Shown here piece by piece: positions 51,665 to 60,876 of a stretch of DNA of 63,510 bases. The notes under the pieces were generated by a model that saw only the letters and a program-made list of their open reading frames with translations, was not told the origin of the DNA and made no database searches. The DNA comes from Candidatus Gastranaerophilales bacterium. GTDB taxonomy: Bacteria > Cyanobacteriota > Vampirovibrionia > Gastranaerophilales > Gastranaerophilaceae. Location of the stretch: NCBI GenBank assembly GCA_944325825.1, contig CALVBP010000009.1, positions 1-63,510 of the forward strand. Direction: 5' to 3'. Within the stretch, counting starts at the first letter, position 1, and every line of letters begins with the position of its first letter. The position numbers were made by a program, and so were the translations under genes.

Positions 51665-53141
51665 TGACCCAGAGTCTCAAAGACTTCAGCGGAATATGAC
51701 AGATACTCAAAAGAAAAATTCTAACAGCATGAAGGAAGGTAAAATTGTCAATGCTTTCGTTAAAGATCCGCTGCTTTCATTAGATGAAACAATAGATACT
51801 CTTGTAATTTCCGAAACCAGTATTGATTTACCGCAAAAGGTTTTTGAAAAGGAGGACAAAAAGAACACTGCATTGCTGCCAATTTGTGCTGCTACGACAG
51901 GTGTTATGGCTCTTCTGGGCGGATTTACCTATATGATTAAAAGTTTTTCAAAAAATAGGCTTGAGTCGACAAAAGAGTATTTACTTCCGGGGATAACGAG
52001 GAATCACTGTATAAATGATGAGATACACCAGAGTATTTTTAGTATGATTCAGTCTCCGAACAGAAAAACAATTCTTGCTTCTCTGGGGGTTATTACTCTT
52101 GGGGCAATGGCATTTATGGGGAAAGTGTTTATTGACGGATTTAAAGAGGTTTGGGTTCGCAGACAAGAGGCAAATATTCAAAAAAATCTTCAGGAAAATC
52201 TTATTGCTGTAGAGACACAATCTTTCTCCGGCAAAAACCAGATAATAAGAAGTATGCTTTCTTCCAAGGCTAAGATATTTTCTTCCGAACTCAAAGAGAT
52301 GGCATTTAAAGGTGAAGGAACTAATGATAAAGAATCTAAAAAAACAGGTTCACTAATGCTGCCTCTTATTGGAATCGGAGTGCTTACTCTGGGCGGGATT
52401 CTCGCTCTGGGATACTTTTCAATGAGAAATATCAGAAAGAGTGATGAGTTTATTAAAAAAGGTATTGAAAATACAAAAACAGGATTAGAGAATTTAATAA
52501 AAGCTTTTAATGAAGGAAAAGAAATAAATTCTGTTCAAAATCACGAGGGGCAAGTATTAACAGGCAATGATGCTTATAAACATGTTATGGAAAATATGCT
52601 TGAGTCGATTTATGCAAAGCCTGTGGAGATTGAAGGGTATGTAAATAAAATGAATTTGTCCCCGCAGGAGAAGGAAGAGTTTATCAAATATCTGAAATCG
52701 AGTATGAATCAAGCCACAGAGAAAGTAAACAGTGCTATAGGCGGCTCAGGCAGAAACAAAATTACATATTTTTCTCATGTTAATGACTATCTTTCTTTTT
52801 TCTATGACTGGTTGATGAATCCAAAGAACCCGCAGTTTAAAAATTTGTTTTTCGGTATTGCCGGAGTTTCAGCTCTTGCCTATGGAGGTAAGGCGCTGGC
52901 AGAAGCTGTTAAAGAGGTTCAGGTAAAAAAATACTCGGCGGATATTGAACTTAATCTTCAAAGAAGGCTCGTATCGACAGAACTTAGAAATTTTAAAGCT
53001 AAAAAAGAATCTTTAATAGAGCCTTTGTGTGATGAGTTTATGAAACAAAAAGAGAATGGTAAATCACCGGAAGAATTAAAAATTATAGCGGATAATATTC
53101 TGTTTGAGATTAAAAACGGCCCGCCGTTTGTTTATTCGTAA
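51639..53141 (+). CDS. Multi-pass membrane protein of unknown function
   Basis: The 500-residue protein has about four predicted membrane segments (about 84-104, 146-165, 246-266 and 398-418) separated by long charged helical regions. Two internal parts look alike: each has a membrane segment followed by a basic helix ending in a sequence like VRRQEANIQKNLQENL or VKKYSADIELNLQRRL, so the protein may be an internal duplication. No transport or enzyme motif recognised. It overlaps the Cys-motif gene and is the second gene of the B12-riboswitch operon. A membrane complex with its neighbour is plausible inference. Confidence 0.7.
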   Translation: MNVVPKINNDPESQRLQRNMTDTQKKNSNSMKEGKIVNAFVKDPLLSLDETIDTLVISETSIDLPQKVFEKEDKKNTALLPICAATTGVMALLGGFTYMIKSFSKNRLESTKEYLLPGITRNHCINDEIHQSIFSMIQSPNRKTILASLGVITLGAMAFMGKVFIDGFKEVWVRRQEANIQKNLQENLIAVETQSFSGKNQIIRSMLSSKAKIFSSELKEMAFKGEGTNDKESKKTGSLMLPLIGIGVLTLGGILALGYFSMRNIRKSDEFIKKGIENTKTGLENLIKAFNEGKEINSVQNHEGQVLTGNDAYKHVMENMLESIYAKPVEIEGYVNKMNLSPQEKEEFIKYLKSSMNQATEKVNSAIGGSGRNKITYFSHVNDYLSFFYDWLMNPKNPQFKNLFFGIAGVSALAYGGKALAEAVKEVQVKKYSADIELNLQRRLVSTELRNFKAKKESLIEPLCDEFMKQKENGKSPEELKIIADNILFEIKNGPPFVYS

Positions 53142-53142
53142 T

Positions 53143-54576
53143 TTATACGAGAACTTCTTTTTCGTTTTTGTATGTCACATACCCTAAAGGTGCGGCAGGC
53201 GGTTTGCGCAAGAATTTAGCTTTTGTGTAAATCACGCCGACTTTTGATGGCTGGGAAGCAGAAGAGTATTCCCGTGCAAGCTTACAGCATTCAAACAAGA
53301 TTTTTTCATCAGGTTCTTTATCTTTAACCTTCAATAAGACATGCGAACCGGCGCAAAGTCTTGTATGGAACCAGTAGTCATTATCTTTTGCAAGCTTTGA
53401 TACTATGTAGTCATTTTGCTTATTATTTTTGCCGATATAAACCTCAAAACCTTCAATATCAATTTTAGAGACAATCGGAGGAAGGGTCTTTTTGTTTTTT
53501 TGGGGTTCATCAACCCTCAGTTCTGACTTTATTTCCTCAAGCTCTTTTGCGCCGGAGGCAGTATTAATACTGTAAATCAGATTTTCCAGATATTCCCTTT
53601 CAATATTTAAACCCTCAAGAATCTGAGCAGATTTCTCTTTGGTAGTTTTGGATTTATTGTATAGTTTATAATACCTCTGGGCATTTTCATTCATTGTTTT
53701 GGTTGAATCAAGTTCAATTTCTATATTTTCACCTGTTGTATAGTCTAAAACTTGAACAGAAGACTTAAAATCAGCTTTCAGATAGAGATTTGCAGTTAAT
53801 AAATCAGCTAAGTGTTTATACTTTTCGGTATTATCCCGTTTTTTTAATAAGCTTTTTATTTTAGAGGAAGAATTTTTAACCTTTTTTAGCTTACTTTCAG
53901 CAATATTAAGGAGTTTAGATTTCTCGCTTTTTACATTTACCCCTTCTTGAATCTTAGAATAATAGGTATCAAGAGCATCGCTTAAAGAAATATTTGGATA
54001 TTCATTTCCTAAAACCTGAAACAGGGGTGTTTCAATATTAGACCTCTCATTTACTCCCGGGGGGTAAATGTATTTTAAACCGCCTTGTAGCTCTCTGTAT
54101 TTACTTTTTTCTGAACCGATATTATGTGCACATCCTATAATTATAGAGGTTTTTCTATCATAGAGTATAATATTTGAATGTTTTCCCATAAGCTCGACAG
54201 CAAGGCAAAGAGAACGCATTTGAGATAACTCATCATAGGTTTCAAAATGGAGTTCAAAAATTCGCTCATTTTCAACCGTTAGAGCATCAGAAACTTTTGC
54301 CCCTTCAAGATATTTCCTTAAAAGCATACAAAACATGGGGGGATGCTGCGGAATCTGAATATTTCGTCTTTCTTCGCCCTCTTTTGTCATAAAACAGATG
54401 TGATAAGTCTGAGGGTTAATATTGACGTACAATTTTCTGCTCTCGCCGTTATTGCGTAAAGAGAGGGCAAAATCCCTTCTGGTCGGCTGCTGAATCTTTT
54501 GAAGTCTTGCTCCGATAAAGAAGTCTATATTTTCTTCAAAGAATTTGTTAAGAGTTATGTAGTCCAGATTAATCAA
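53143..54576 (-). CDS. rqcH: NFACT protein, Rqc2 homologue RqcH
   Basis: RqcH binds stalled 50S-nascent chain complexes and adds C-terminal alanine tails for degradation. The 477-residue protein has the NFACT-N region (GARLQKIQQPTRRDFALSLR), central coiled coils (about 200-350) and the C-terminal NFACT-R domain (DYWFHTRLCAGSHVLLKV). It is shorter than the usual 560-580 residues, mainly in the middle. It overlaps the small secreted protein gene by 4 bp (ATGA). Confidence 0.9.
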   Translation of the reverse strand: MINLDYITLNKFFEENIDFFIGARLQKIQQPTRRDFALSLRNNGESRKLYVNINPQTYHICFMTKEGEERRNIQIPQHPPMFCMLLRKYLEGAKVSDALTVENERIFELHFETYDELSQMRSLCLAVELMGKHSNIILYDRKTSIIIGCAHNIGSEKSKYRELQGGLKYIYPPGVNERSNIETPLFQVLGNEYPNISLSDALDTYYSKIQEGVNVKSEKSKLLNIAESKLKKVKNSSSKIKSLLKKRDNTEKYKHLADLLTANLYLKADFKSSVQVLDYTTGENIEIELDSTKTMNENAQRYYKLYNKSKTTKEKSAQILEGLNIEREYLENLIYSINTASGAKELEEIKSELRVDEPQKNKKTLPPIVSKIDIEGFEVYIGKNNKQNDYIVSKLAKDNDYWFHTRLCAGSHVLLKVKDKEPDEKILFECCKLAREYSSASQPSKVGVIYTKAKFLRKPPAAPLGYVTYKNEKEVLV

Positions 54577-54836
54577 TACCTTCCGCCTCTATAATATCTT
54601 TGAGAATGATAGTTATTAAAATTATTATAACCTGAATATTCTGTATACCCCCGGCTTCTTGTCGCAAAGTTGGATTGCCTCTGCCAGTACGGCATCGTTT
54701 TATTATTAACCTGCCGGTTATAATTATTCCTGTATGACTGATTAGTCATGGTTTTATAGACATAAGGGTTAATACTGTCCGCAAAAACCGGAGAACAAAT
54801 TAAAAATAGAAAAATTAATAAAAGAAACTTTTTCAT
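54573..54836 (-). CDS. Small secreted Tyr/Asn/Arg-rich protein
   Basis: The 87-residue protein has a signal peptide (MKKFLLLIFLFLICSPVFA) followed by a low-complexity mature part rich in Y, N, R, Q and G. No family. The ATG at 54836 is 6 nt after TATAAT (54843-54848) with no ribosome-binding site, so the mRNA is probably leaderless. Overlaps rqcH by 4 bp. Confidence 0.75.
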   Translation of the reverse strand: MKKFLLLIFLFLICSPVFADSINPYVYKTMTNQSYRNNYNRQVNNKTMPYWQRQSNFATRSRGYTEYSGYNNFNNYHSQRYYRGGRY

Positions 54837-54875
54837 AAGAATATTATACACTATTCTTTAGATATTTGTATAATA

Positions 54876-54910
54876 TGAGGGCGGGCAGTGCTTTGCACTG
54901 CCCGCCCTCA
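54876..54910. repeat. 16-bp perfect GC-rich hairpin
   Basis: TGAGGGCGGGCAGTGC (54876-54891), a TTT loop and the exact complement (54895-54910). It is far more GC-rich than its surroundings, has no U-tract on the minus strand and lies between two minus-strand genes. Confidence 0.8.
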
Positions 54911-54922
54911 TACAGAATAACT

Positions 54923-55648
54923 TTAATCAATAGCTTTTGCTGTAATAAAAGCATTAATAAATGCTACATAAGAAGCTATTATTGAAGAAATTATTGTTAC
55001 AATAATAAGCCCTTCTATTGTTCTGCCCCAGATGGCAAAGAGTATTCCGCTAATAATTCCGCATAAAACATTTATCAGAATAAAGAGCAGAAAAGCTTTG
55101 TTATATTGAGCGGATTTTTTAATCAATTCTGTTGCGTGTTTAAATTTAATAAAAGATAACCAACTGTCTGTATCAGCAAAAATCCTGTTAAGAGCAACAG
55201 TATAGAAAGCTACAATCAGAAGAGATAGAACCATTATGAAAGTGATTCCGATTAAAGCAACGACTCTGGCTTTTAATAATCCTGCTATAACGGCGATAAT
55301 TCCGGATGCAACCGCACAACCGACACCGAATATCAAACTCAGGATTAATACTGCAATCCAGAACTTAAAGCCGGTAAGTAAGTTGTTTTTAAAATTAAAT
55401 AACGGAAGTACATAATTTTCCTTTTGTTCAACCAGAGCTCTAATACAAGCGACAATATATCCTGATGGAATAAACATTATGATGATTCCGATAAGCAGAA
55501 ATAACGGCGCAAAAGCTTTAAATGAACCTAGAGCAGGGGAATTTCCGAGATTTGTAAATAAACCTCCGAAAAAGGCAAAACAAAAGTATGCAGCCCATTT
55601 TTGCTTGAATAAGTTGTCTTTGAACATGTAATTAAAAGCTTCTCTCAT
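54923..55648 (-). CDS. Multi-pass membrane protein, DUF4013-like
   Basis: The 241-residue protein has about six membrane segments. The arrangement GYIVACIRALVEQKENYVLPLF followed by FKNNLLTGFKFWIAVLIL resembles the DUF4013 family. No function known. AAGGAG precedes the ATG. It lies downstream of the valS terminator and is probably its own unit. Confidence 0.75.
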   Translation of the reverse strand: MREAFNYMFKDNLFKQKWAAYFCFAFFGGLFTNLGNSPALGSFKAFAPLFLLIGIIIMFIPSGYIVACIRALVEQKENYVLPLFNFKNNLLTGFKFWIAVLILSLIFGVGCAVASGIIAVIAGLLKARVVALIGITFIMVLSLLIVAFYTVALNRIFADTDSWLSFIKFKHATELIKKSAQYNKAFLLFILINVLCGIISGILFAIWGRTIEGLIIVTIISSIIASYVAFINAFITAKAID

Positions 55649-55664
55649 CTAACTCTCCTTATTT

Positions 55665-55709
55665 TTAAAAATATAAAACGGGCAAGATTAAATATGAAAA
55701 TCTTGCCCC
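55665..55709 (-). terminator. Rho-independent terminator of valS
   Basis: On the minus strand GGGCAAGATT and AATCTTGCCC form a 10-bp stem, followed by GTTTTATATTTTT. It lies about 17 nt beyond the valS stop. Confidence 0.85.
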
Positions 55710-55724
55710 TAAATAATAACAAAA

Positions 55725-58394
55725 TTATTTCAAAGAATCAATCAATTCCTTAATAGCAGCTTCCTGAACGGAAATCTCTTCTATTCTGGCATTGGTTTGT
55801 TCAACGAGTTCTTTTGGCGCATTAGCGACAAATTTTTCATTTTTCATTCTGCCCAGAAGAGAATTCTTTTCATTAAGAAGTTTTTCAAGTTTCTTTTCCT
55901 GGCGCTTGATTTCTGAATCCAAATCAATTAAATCCGCAAGCGGAACAATTAGTTTAGAAGCAGAAACAACGGCAGTTGCAGATTTTGGAGGAATTGGAGC
56001 ATTCATATCCGCATAAGAGATTTTATTAACTCTTGCCAGCCTGCGAATATAGGCTTCTATTTCACCAAAAATATCTTTTTCTTTGCCTTCTGCTCTGATT
56101 TCAACATCAACCGTGGCGGAAGCCGGTATATTAAAGCTTTGTCTAACATTTCTTAAAGAAGATATCGTTTCAAACACGAGCTTCATTTCCTCAGCTTCTT
56201 TAGGGTAGTTTAAGTCATCGCTATGTGTTGGATATTTAGCTATAACAAGCGCACTTGGAGTATCAATATCACTGCCTAAACCGTAAGTGCCGACCAGACC
56301 CTGCCAAACCTGTTCTGTTATATGCGGCATAATCGGGTGAAGGAGTCTTAAAGACATGTCAAGAACATGTCTCAAAACTCTTTGGGTATTGAGTTTCAAA
56401 TCTTCATCCGCAAGCTGAATTTTTGCAATTTCAACATACCAGTCGCAGTATTCGCTTCTGAAGAAATCATACAGAGTATGCGCAATCTCACCGATTCTAT
56501 ATTCTTTCATATACTTGTTAACAGTTTTAGCTGTTTCATTGAGCTGGTTAAGAATCCATTTATCTACAAGAGTGAGTTTATCTTTATCAATCGGTTTGTT
56601 GTCAACGCCTTCAAGGTTCATCAAAACGAAGCGGGAAGCATTCCAGAGCTTGTTAGCGAAGTTCCTTCCGTATTCAAATCTCTCGTCAGAAACCTTGATA
56701 TCCTGACCGCCGTATGTGCAGAGCGAAGTCATAGTAAACCTTAATGCATCACAACCGTATTTATCAATAATTTTAACCGGATCTATTGTGTTGCCTTTTG
56801 ATTTAGACATCTTTTGCCCTTTTTCATCACGGATTAAACCGTGAATATAAACAGTTGAGAAAGGCGCTTTTCCAGTAAATTCAAGTCCCATAGTAATCAT
56901 TCTTGCAACCCAGAAGAAGATAATATCAAACCCTGTTACAAGAACCGAAGTCGGGTAGAATTTTTTGAAATCATCTGTTTCTGAGTTCGGGAACCCCATT
57001 GTTGAGAACGGCCATAAGCCTGATGAGAACCAGGTATCAAGACAGTCAGAGTCTTGTACATAGTTTTCAGGGTCCGGATTTTCCTTTGCTACAACCATTT
57101 CTCCTGTTTTTTTATGATAATAAGCAGGAATTTGATGTCCCCACCATAATTGACGGGAAATACACCAGTCACGGATATTTTCCATCCAGCCAAGATAGTT
57201 CTTTTCCCAACGTTCAGGAATGAATTTAATTCTTCCGTCTTTAACTGCAGCAATTGCTTCTTTAGCAAGAGGACCCATTTTTACAAACCACTGTTCAGAA
57301 AGAAGAGGTTCAATGGTTGTGTTGCATCTCTGGCATTTTCCGACATTGTGTTCGTGGTCTTTTATTCTTAATAAGAAGTTGTTGTAGCTTAGCATATCAA
57401 CAATTTTCTTACGAGCTTCATAACGGTCTAACCCTTGATAATCAGGCGGAACTTCCGCACAGGATTTCATTTTTCCTTCTTCGTCAATAACCCATATCGG
57501 CTGGAAGTTGTGGCGCTTGCCTACTTCGTAATCGTTTGGATCGTGTGCCGGAGTGATTTTAACCGCACCTGTTCCGAAGGTTTTATCGACGTATTCATCC
57601 GCAATAATCGGTATTTGTCTTCCTGAAAGCGGAATCATAACCGTTTTTCCGATAAGTTCGGAGTATTTTTTATCGGAAGGGTGAACGGCAATAGCAACAT
57701 CGCCGAACATAGTTTCCGGTCTGGTTGTTGCAACAATAATTGCGCCCGGTTCACCTACCAGAGGATAAGATATTTCCCACAAATGTCCCTGCTCGGTTTC
57801 GTATTCGGTTTCGATATCAGAGATAGCGCTCTGACAGCGGGGGCACCAGTTTACTATATAAGCGCCTTTGTAGATTAAACCTTTATTATAAAGAGTAACA
57901 AATACTTCTTTAACAGCATCGGAGCAGCCTTCATCAAAAGTAAATCTTTCTCTTGAGAGGTCAAAAGATGCTCCCAGTCTTTTGAACTGGTTCAAGATAG
58001 CTGATTTATGTTCGTTTGCCCATTTCCATGTGCGTTTTAAGAATTCTTCTCTCCCGACATCATGGCGGCTAAGTCCTTCTTTTCTAAGTTCTTTTTCAAC
58101 AACTGCTTGAGTTGCAATCCCTGCGTGGTCTGTACCCGGAATCCAGAGCGCTTCATAACCGCTCATTCTGTGATAACGGGTAAGAATATCCTGCAAAGTT
58201 CCGTCAAGAGCGTGTCCCATATGAAGGACACCGGTAACATTCGGCGGCGGGATAACGATTGTAAACGGAGGTTTGTTAGAGTGTGCATCCGCCTTAAAAT
58301 ATCCGCCGTCTTCCCAGAACTTATACATTTTATCTTCTGTCGAAGCAGGGTCATAAACCGTAGGTAAATCATCTGTTTTTATCTTAGTTTCCAT
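55725..58394 (-). CDS. valS: Valyl-tRNA synthetase
   Basis: ValS charges tRNA-Val and edits threonine errors. The 889-residue protein shows the HIGH-type motif PPPNVTGVLHMGHALDG (about 49-65), KMSKSKGN at about 526, the CP1 editing domain with TTRPETMFGD, zinc-like CPRC and CQRC pairs, and a C-terminal coiled coil. AGAGGA precedes the ATG. It is 30 bp downstream of the glycosyltransferase gene and ends with a strong terminator. Confidence 0.98.
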   Translation of the reverse strand: METKIKTDDLPTVYDPASTEDKMYKFWEDGGYFKADAHSNKPPFTIVIPPPNVTGVLHMGHALDGTLQDILTRYHRMSGYEALWIPGTDHAGIATQAVVEKELRKEGLSRHDVGREEFLKRTWKWANEHKSAILNQFKRLGASFDLSRERFTFDEGCSDAVKEVFVTLYNKGLIYKGAYIVNWCPRCQSAISDIETEYETEQGHLWEISYPLVGEPGAIIVATTRPETMFGDVAIAVHPSDKKYSELIGKTVMIPLSGRQIPIIADEYVDKTFGTGAVKITPAHDPNDYEVGKRHNFQPIWVIDEEGKMKSCAEVPPDYQGLDRYEARKKIVDMLSYNNFLLRIKDHEHNVGKCQRCNTTIEPLLSEQWFVKMGPLAKEAIAAVKDGRIKFIPERWEKNYLGWMENIRDWCISRQLWWGHQIPAYYHKKTGEMVVAKENPDPENYVQDSDCLDTWFSSGLWPFSTMGFPNSETDDFKKFYPTSVLVTGFDIIFFWVARMITMGLEFTGKAPFSTVYIHGLIRDEKGQKMSKSKGNTIDPVKIIDKYGCDALRFTMTSLCTYGGQDIKVSDERFEYGRNFANKLWNASRFVLMNLEGVDNKPIDKDKLTLVDKWILNQLNETAKTVNKYMKEYRIGEIAHTLYDFFRSEYCDWYVEIAKIQLADEDLKLNTQRVLRHVLDMSLRLLHPIMPHITEQVWQGLVGTYGLGSDIDTPSALVIAKYPTHSDDLNYPKEAEEMKLVFETISSLRNVRQSFNIPASATVDVEIRAEGKEKDIFGEIEAYIRRLARVNKISYADMNAPIPPKSATAVVSASKLIVPLADLIDLDSEIKRQEKKLEKLLNEKNSLLGRMKNEKFVANAPKELVEQTNARIEEISVQEAAIKELIDSLK

Positions 58395-58424
58395 AAATTA
58401 TCCTCTCTTAGTAATTAAATTTTA

Positions 58425-59258
58425 CTACAAACAAAGTCTGCGGAATAATTTAAGGGAAAATTTTTCTTTGAGTTTTACATTCGGAAACATTTTTGCGGCT
58501 TCTGCTTTAAATTCAGGTCTTAGATTTTCATCCAGCCTTTTATAAAAGCTGTTGAGTTCTTGATTAATTTTAGAATCCAGAATTTCCAAATCCGGATTAA
58601 AATTTTTAATTTCTTTCATAATATTCAGAATTTCAAACCCGTCACGAGAGAAGGTTTTGTGGATTGTTGAGCCTTCCACAACCCTGTAAAAATAAGTGCC
58701 GCCGTTAGTGATTTTAATTGATTCGGCTTTGAGTATTGCTTTTACGGAAAAATAATTATCTTCGGCGGGATTAGTTTTTCCGTAAAACTTTATATTATTA
58801 TTTAGCAAAAACTCTTTGCTGTAGATTTTGTTATAGATATTACAGTTTTTCATAATCAAACTGTTTTTGTCTTTTGCTTTAAAATCTTTGGTTTTTAACT
58901 TTCCGTCAATAAGATATTTTCTTTTTGTTGAAAGAACAATATCGTCTTTGTATTTGTAGAGCTTTTCATAAAAATCGGGGCTTATATAATCATCGGAATC
59001 AATAAAACCTACATAATCTCCGGCAGCTGCTTCCAGTCCGGCATTTCTTGCATAACCCTGACCCTGATTTTGTTGGTTTATTATTCTAATACGAGAATCT
59101 TGCGCTCCAAATTTTTCCAGGATTTTAAGGGAATTATCCATCGAGCCGTCGTTAACACAGATTATCTCGAAATCTTTGAGGGACTGATTAACGATACTGA
59201 TTAAGCATTCTTCCAGATATTTTTCAGAATTGTAGACAGGAATAATTATTGAAAGCAT
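58425..59258 (-). CDS. Family 2 glycosyltransferase
   Basis: The 277-residue GT-A fold enzyme has LSIIIPVYNSEKYLEECL at the start, NDGS (about residue 35), and the metal site DSDD (about 88-91), with the conserved AGNAGLEAA nearby. Acceptor unknown; it may build surface polysaccharide. TAATAT lies 6 nt before the ATG and no ribosome-binding site is seen. It shares the strand with valS. Confidence 0.92.
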   Translation of the reverse strand: MLSIIIPVYNSEKYLEECLISIVNQSLKDFEIICVNDGSMDNSLKILEKFGAQDSRIRIINQQNQGQGYARNAGLEAAAGDYVGFIDSDDYISPDFYEKLYKYKDDIVLSTKRKYLIDGKLKTKDFKAKDKNSLIMKNCNIYNKIYSKEFLLNNNIKFYGKTNPAEDNYFSVKAILKAESIKITNGGTYFYRVVEGSTIHKTFSRDGFEILNIMKEIKNFNPDLEILDSKINQELNSFYKRLDENLRPEFKAEAAKMFPNVKLKEKFSLKLFRRLCL

Positions 59259-59387
59259 AAGTTGATATTAACACAATCGGTATATCGGGTAAAGTGGCGG
59301 CAGGAGAGGGAGAAAGTGCCATTTTTTGATAGGGAAAGTTAGGATGGGTGCTTATTGAGATTTTTGGGTTGAGTAATGTATATATAC

Positions 59388-59815
59388 CCCCGTCATTCCG
59401 GGCTTTGACCCGGAATCTATCAATGTCTGTTTCAACCGAATTGATAGACCCTGAATCAAGTTCAGGGTGACAGGCTATACAAACATCTTATTCCTCAATC
59501 ACTGGTATTTAGAGCATTTCTTTCTTTTTTTTACGATGAAAAAAGAAAGAAACGCTCCCAAAGAAAGAAAAACCCGTGCTGTTGAATTTTTCTGACGAAA
59601 AATCCCTGTGTTTACCCCCCACCCCAGCCCTCCCCAATCAGGGGAGGGAATAAGTTTATTTTCCCCGTCATTCCGGGCTTTGACCCGGAATCTATCAATG
59701 TCTGTTTCAACCGAATTGATAGACTCTGAATCAAGTTCAGGGTGACAGGCTATACAAACACCTTATTCACTTATTTACTTATTAACTACTCACTACTCAC
59801 TATTCACTAGCTCCC
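59388..59815. repeat. Second repeat island: two 105-bp direct copies plus hairpins
   Basis: 59388-59492 and 59663-59768 are near-identical (about 275 bp apart) and carry reversed family A and family B hairpins. Between them lie a purine/pyrimidine hairpin (59514-59556), an ATTTTTC/GAAAAAT hairpin (about 59585-59602) and a reversed family C hairpin (59618-59650). TATTTAC/ATTCACT heptamers end the island (about 59769-59810). No coding region from 59259 to 59907. Confidence 0.85.
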
Positions 59816-59907
59816 CTCCTCTCCAAACAATTTCTTTACAAAAGTTAACAATTTCATACAAACATACGATAACGATTTTTTATAAAAAAGTTAAAATAAA
59901 ATGTGTC

Positions 59908-60750
59908 ATGTTTTGGGACAGTGGGATGGAACACGATTTAGATTTTTCTTCGTACAACAAAATAAAAAGAGCAACTAACGAAGAGTTAGCGGAAATGTGG
60001 TCTCAATATTTTGCTGACAAAAGCAATAAAGCATTGAGAGATGAGTTGATTCTTCAATATATTTATCTTACAAGATATGTTGTAGGAAGAGTTAAAGTTG
60101 CGCTGCCGCCGACTTTTTCATACGAAGATATTTCAAGCTACGGTGTAGAAGGCTTGATTGATGCTGTAGAAAAATATACCCCGAAAATGGGCGCACGTTT
60201 TGAAACGTATGCTCTTGTGAGAATCCGGGGAAATATTATAGATAAAGTTCGGTCTCAGGATTTCCTCCCGAGAAGTGTGAGACGCAAAATACGAGATGTT
60301 AAGCTGGCACAGGAAGAGTTAAAAAAACAATTTGGGCGTGCCGCTACCAATACGGAAATCGCTAACTATCTCGGAGTTGAGAAAGAAAAAGTTGAACAAC
60401 TCCTTGCAGATGATACAAGCATAACATCTCTTTATGATAAGAAAGGCTCTCAAGACGGAGATATAGAAATTATTGATACTATTGAAGATGCCCACACCCT
60501 TGCCCCGCATGAACAGTTAGAAGAAAAGGATGTAAAAAAAGAGTTAGAAATGGCACTAAAAAGACTACCGGAGCGAGAAAGAACCATTATGGTTCTCTAT
60601 TACCATGAAAACATGACGTTAAAAGAAATAGGGGATGCTATTAATATTTCAGAATCACGTGTATCGCAGCTTCATGCGCAGGCTATAATGAAGCTTAAGA
60701 ACCTGCTTAGTGAAAACCGCTCCGAAAGATTAAAAAGAAGTATAGTTTAG
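59908..60750 (+). CDS. fliA: FliA/WhiG-type sigma factor (sigma-28)
   Basis: The 280-residue sigma factor has region 2 (YEDISSYGVEGLIDAVEKY and the RF.TYA.VRIRGNIID motif), region 3 (RSVRRKIRDVKLAQEELKK) and region 4 (MTLKEIGDAINISESRVSQLHAQA), in the FliA/WhiG subgroup that directs flagellar class-3 genes. It is the obvious reader of the TAAAGTTT-N11-GCCG promoters at 14.2, 30.85 and 47.9 kb. An ATG six codons later (59926) is an alternative start; neither has a good ribosome-binding site. No FlgM homologue is adjacent. Confidence 0.93.
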   Translation: MFWDSGMEHDLDFSSYNKIKRATNEELAEMWSQYFADKSNKALRDELILQYIYLTRYVVGRVKVALPPTFSYEDISSYGVEGLIDAVEKYTPKMGARFETYALVRIRGNIIDKVRSQDFLPRSVRRKIRDVKLAQEELKKQFGRAATNTEIANYLGVEKEKVEQLLADDTSITSLYDKKGSQDGDIEIIDTIEDAHTLAPHEQLEEKDVKKELEMALKRLPERERTIMVLYYHENMTLKEIGDAINISESRVSQLHAQAIMKLKNLLSENRSERLKRSIV

Positions 60751-60823
60751 AGAGATGTTTTTTTACCACTGAATTACGTAACATGTTCAGGAATGACGGG
60801 CAAGGGAAATACTCAGTATGATA

Positions 60824-60858
60824 AAAAAAGAACAGCGAGTTCGGCATTCGCCGAACCC
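60824..60858 (-). terminator. Terminator of the LysM gene
   Basis: GTTCGGC (60839-60845), ATTC and GCCGAAC (60850-60856). On the minus strand it is followed within a few nt by TTCTTTTTTTAT. It sits between two convergent genes. Confidence 0.65.
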
Positions 60859-60876
60859 GACACCTAATATAAAACA

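Noticed and set aside
51639-53141. Known B12 transporter (BtuC, CbiM, CbtA, EutM-type)
   Set aside because: The membrane protein has about four widely spaced segments and no match to BtuC, CbiM/N or CbtA signatures.
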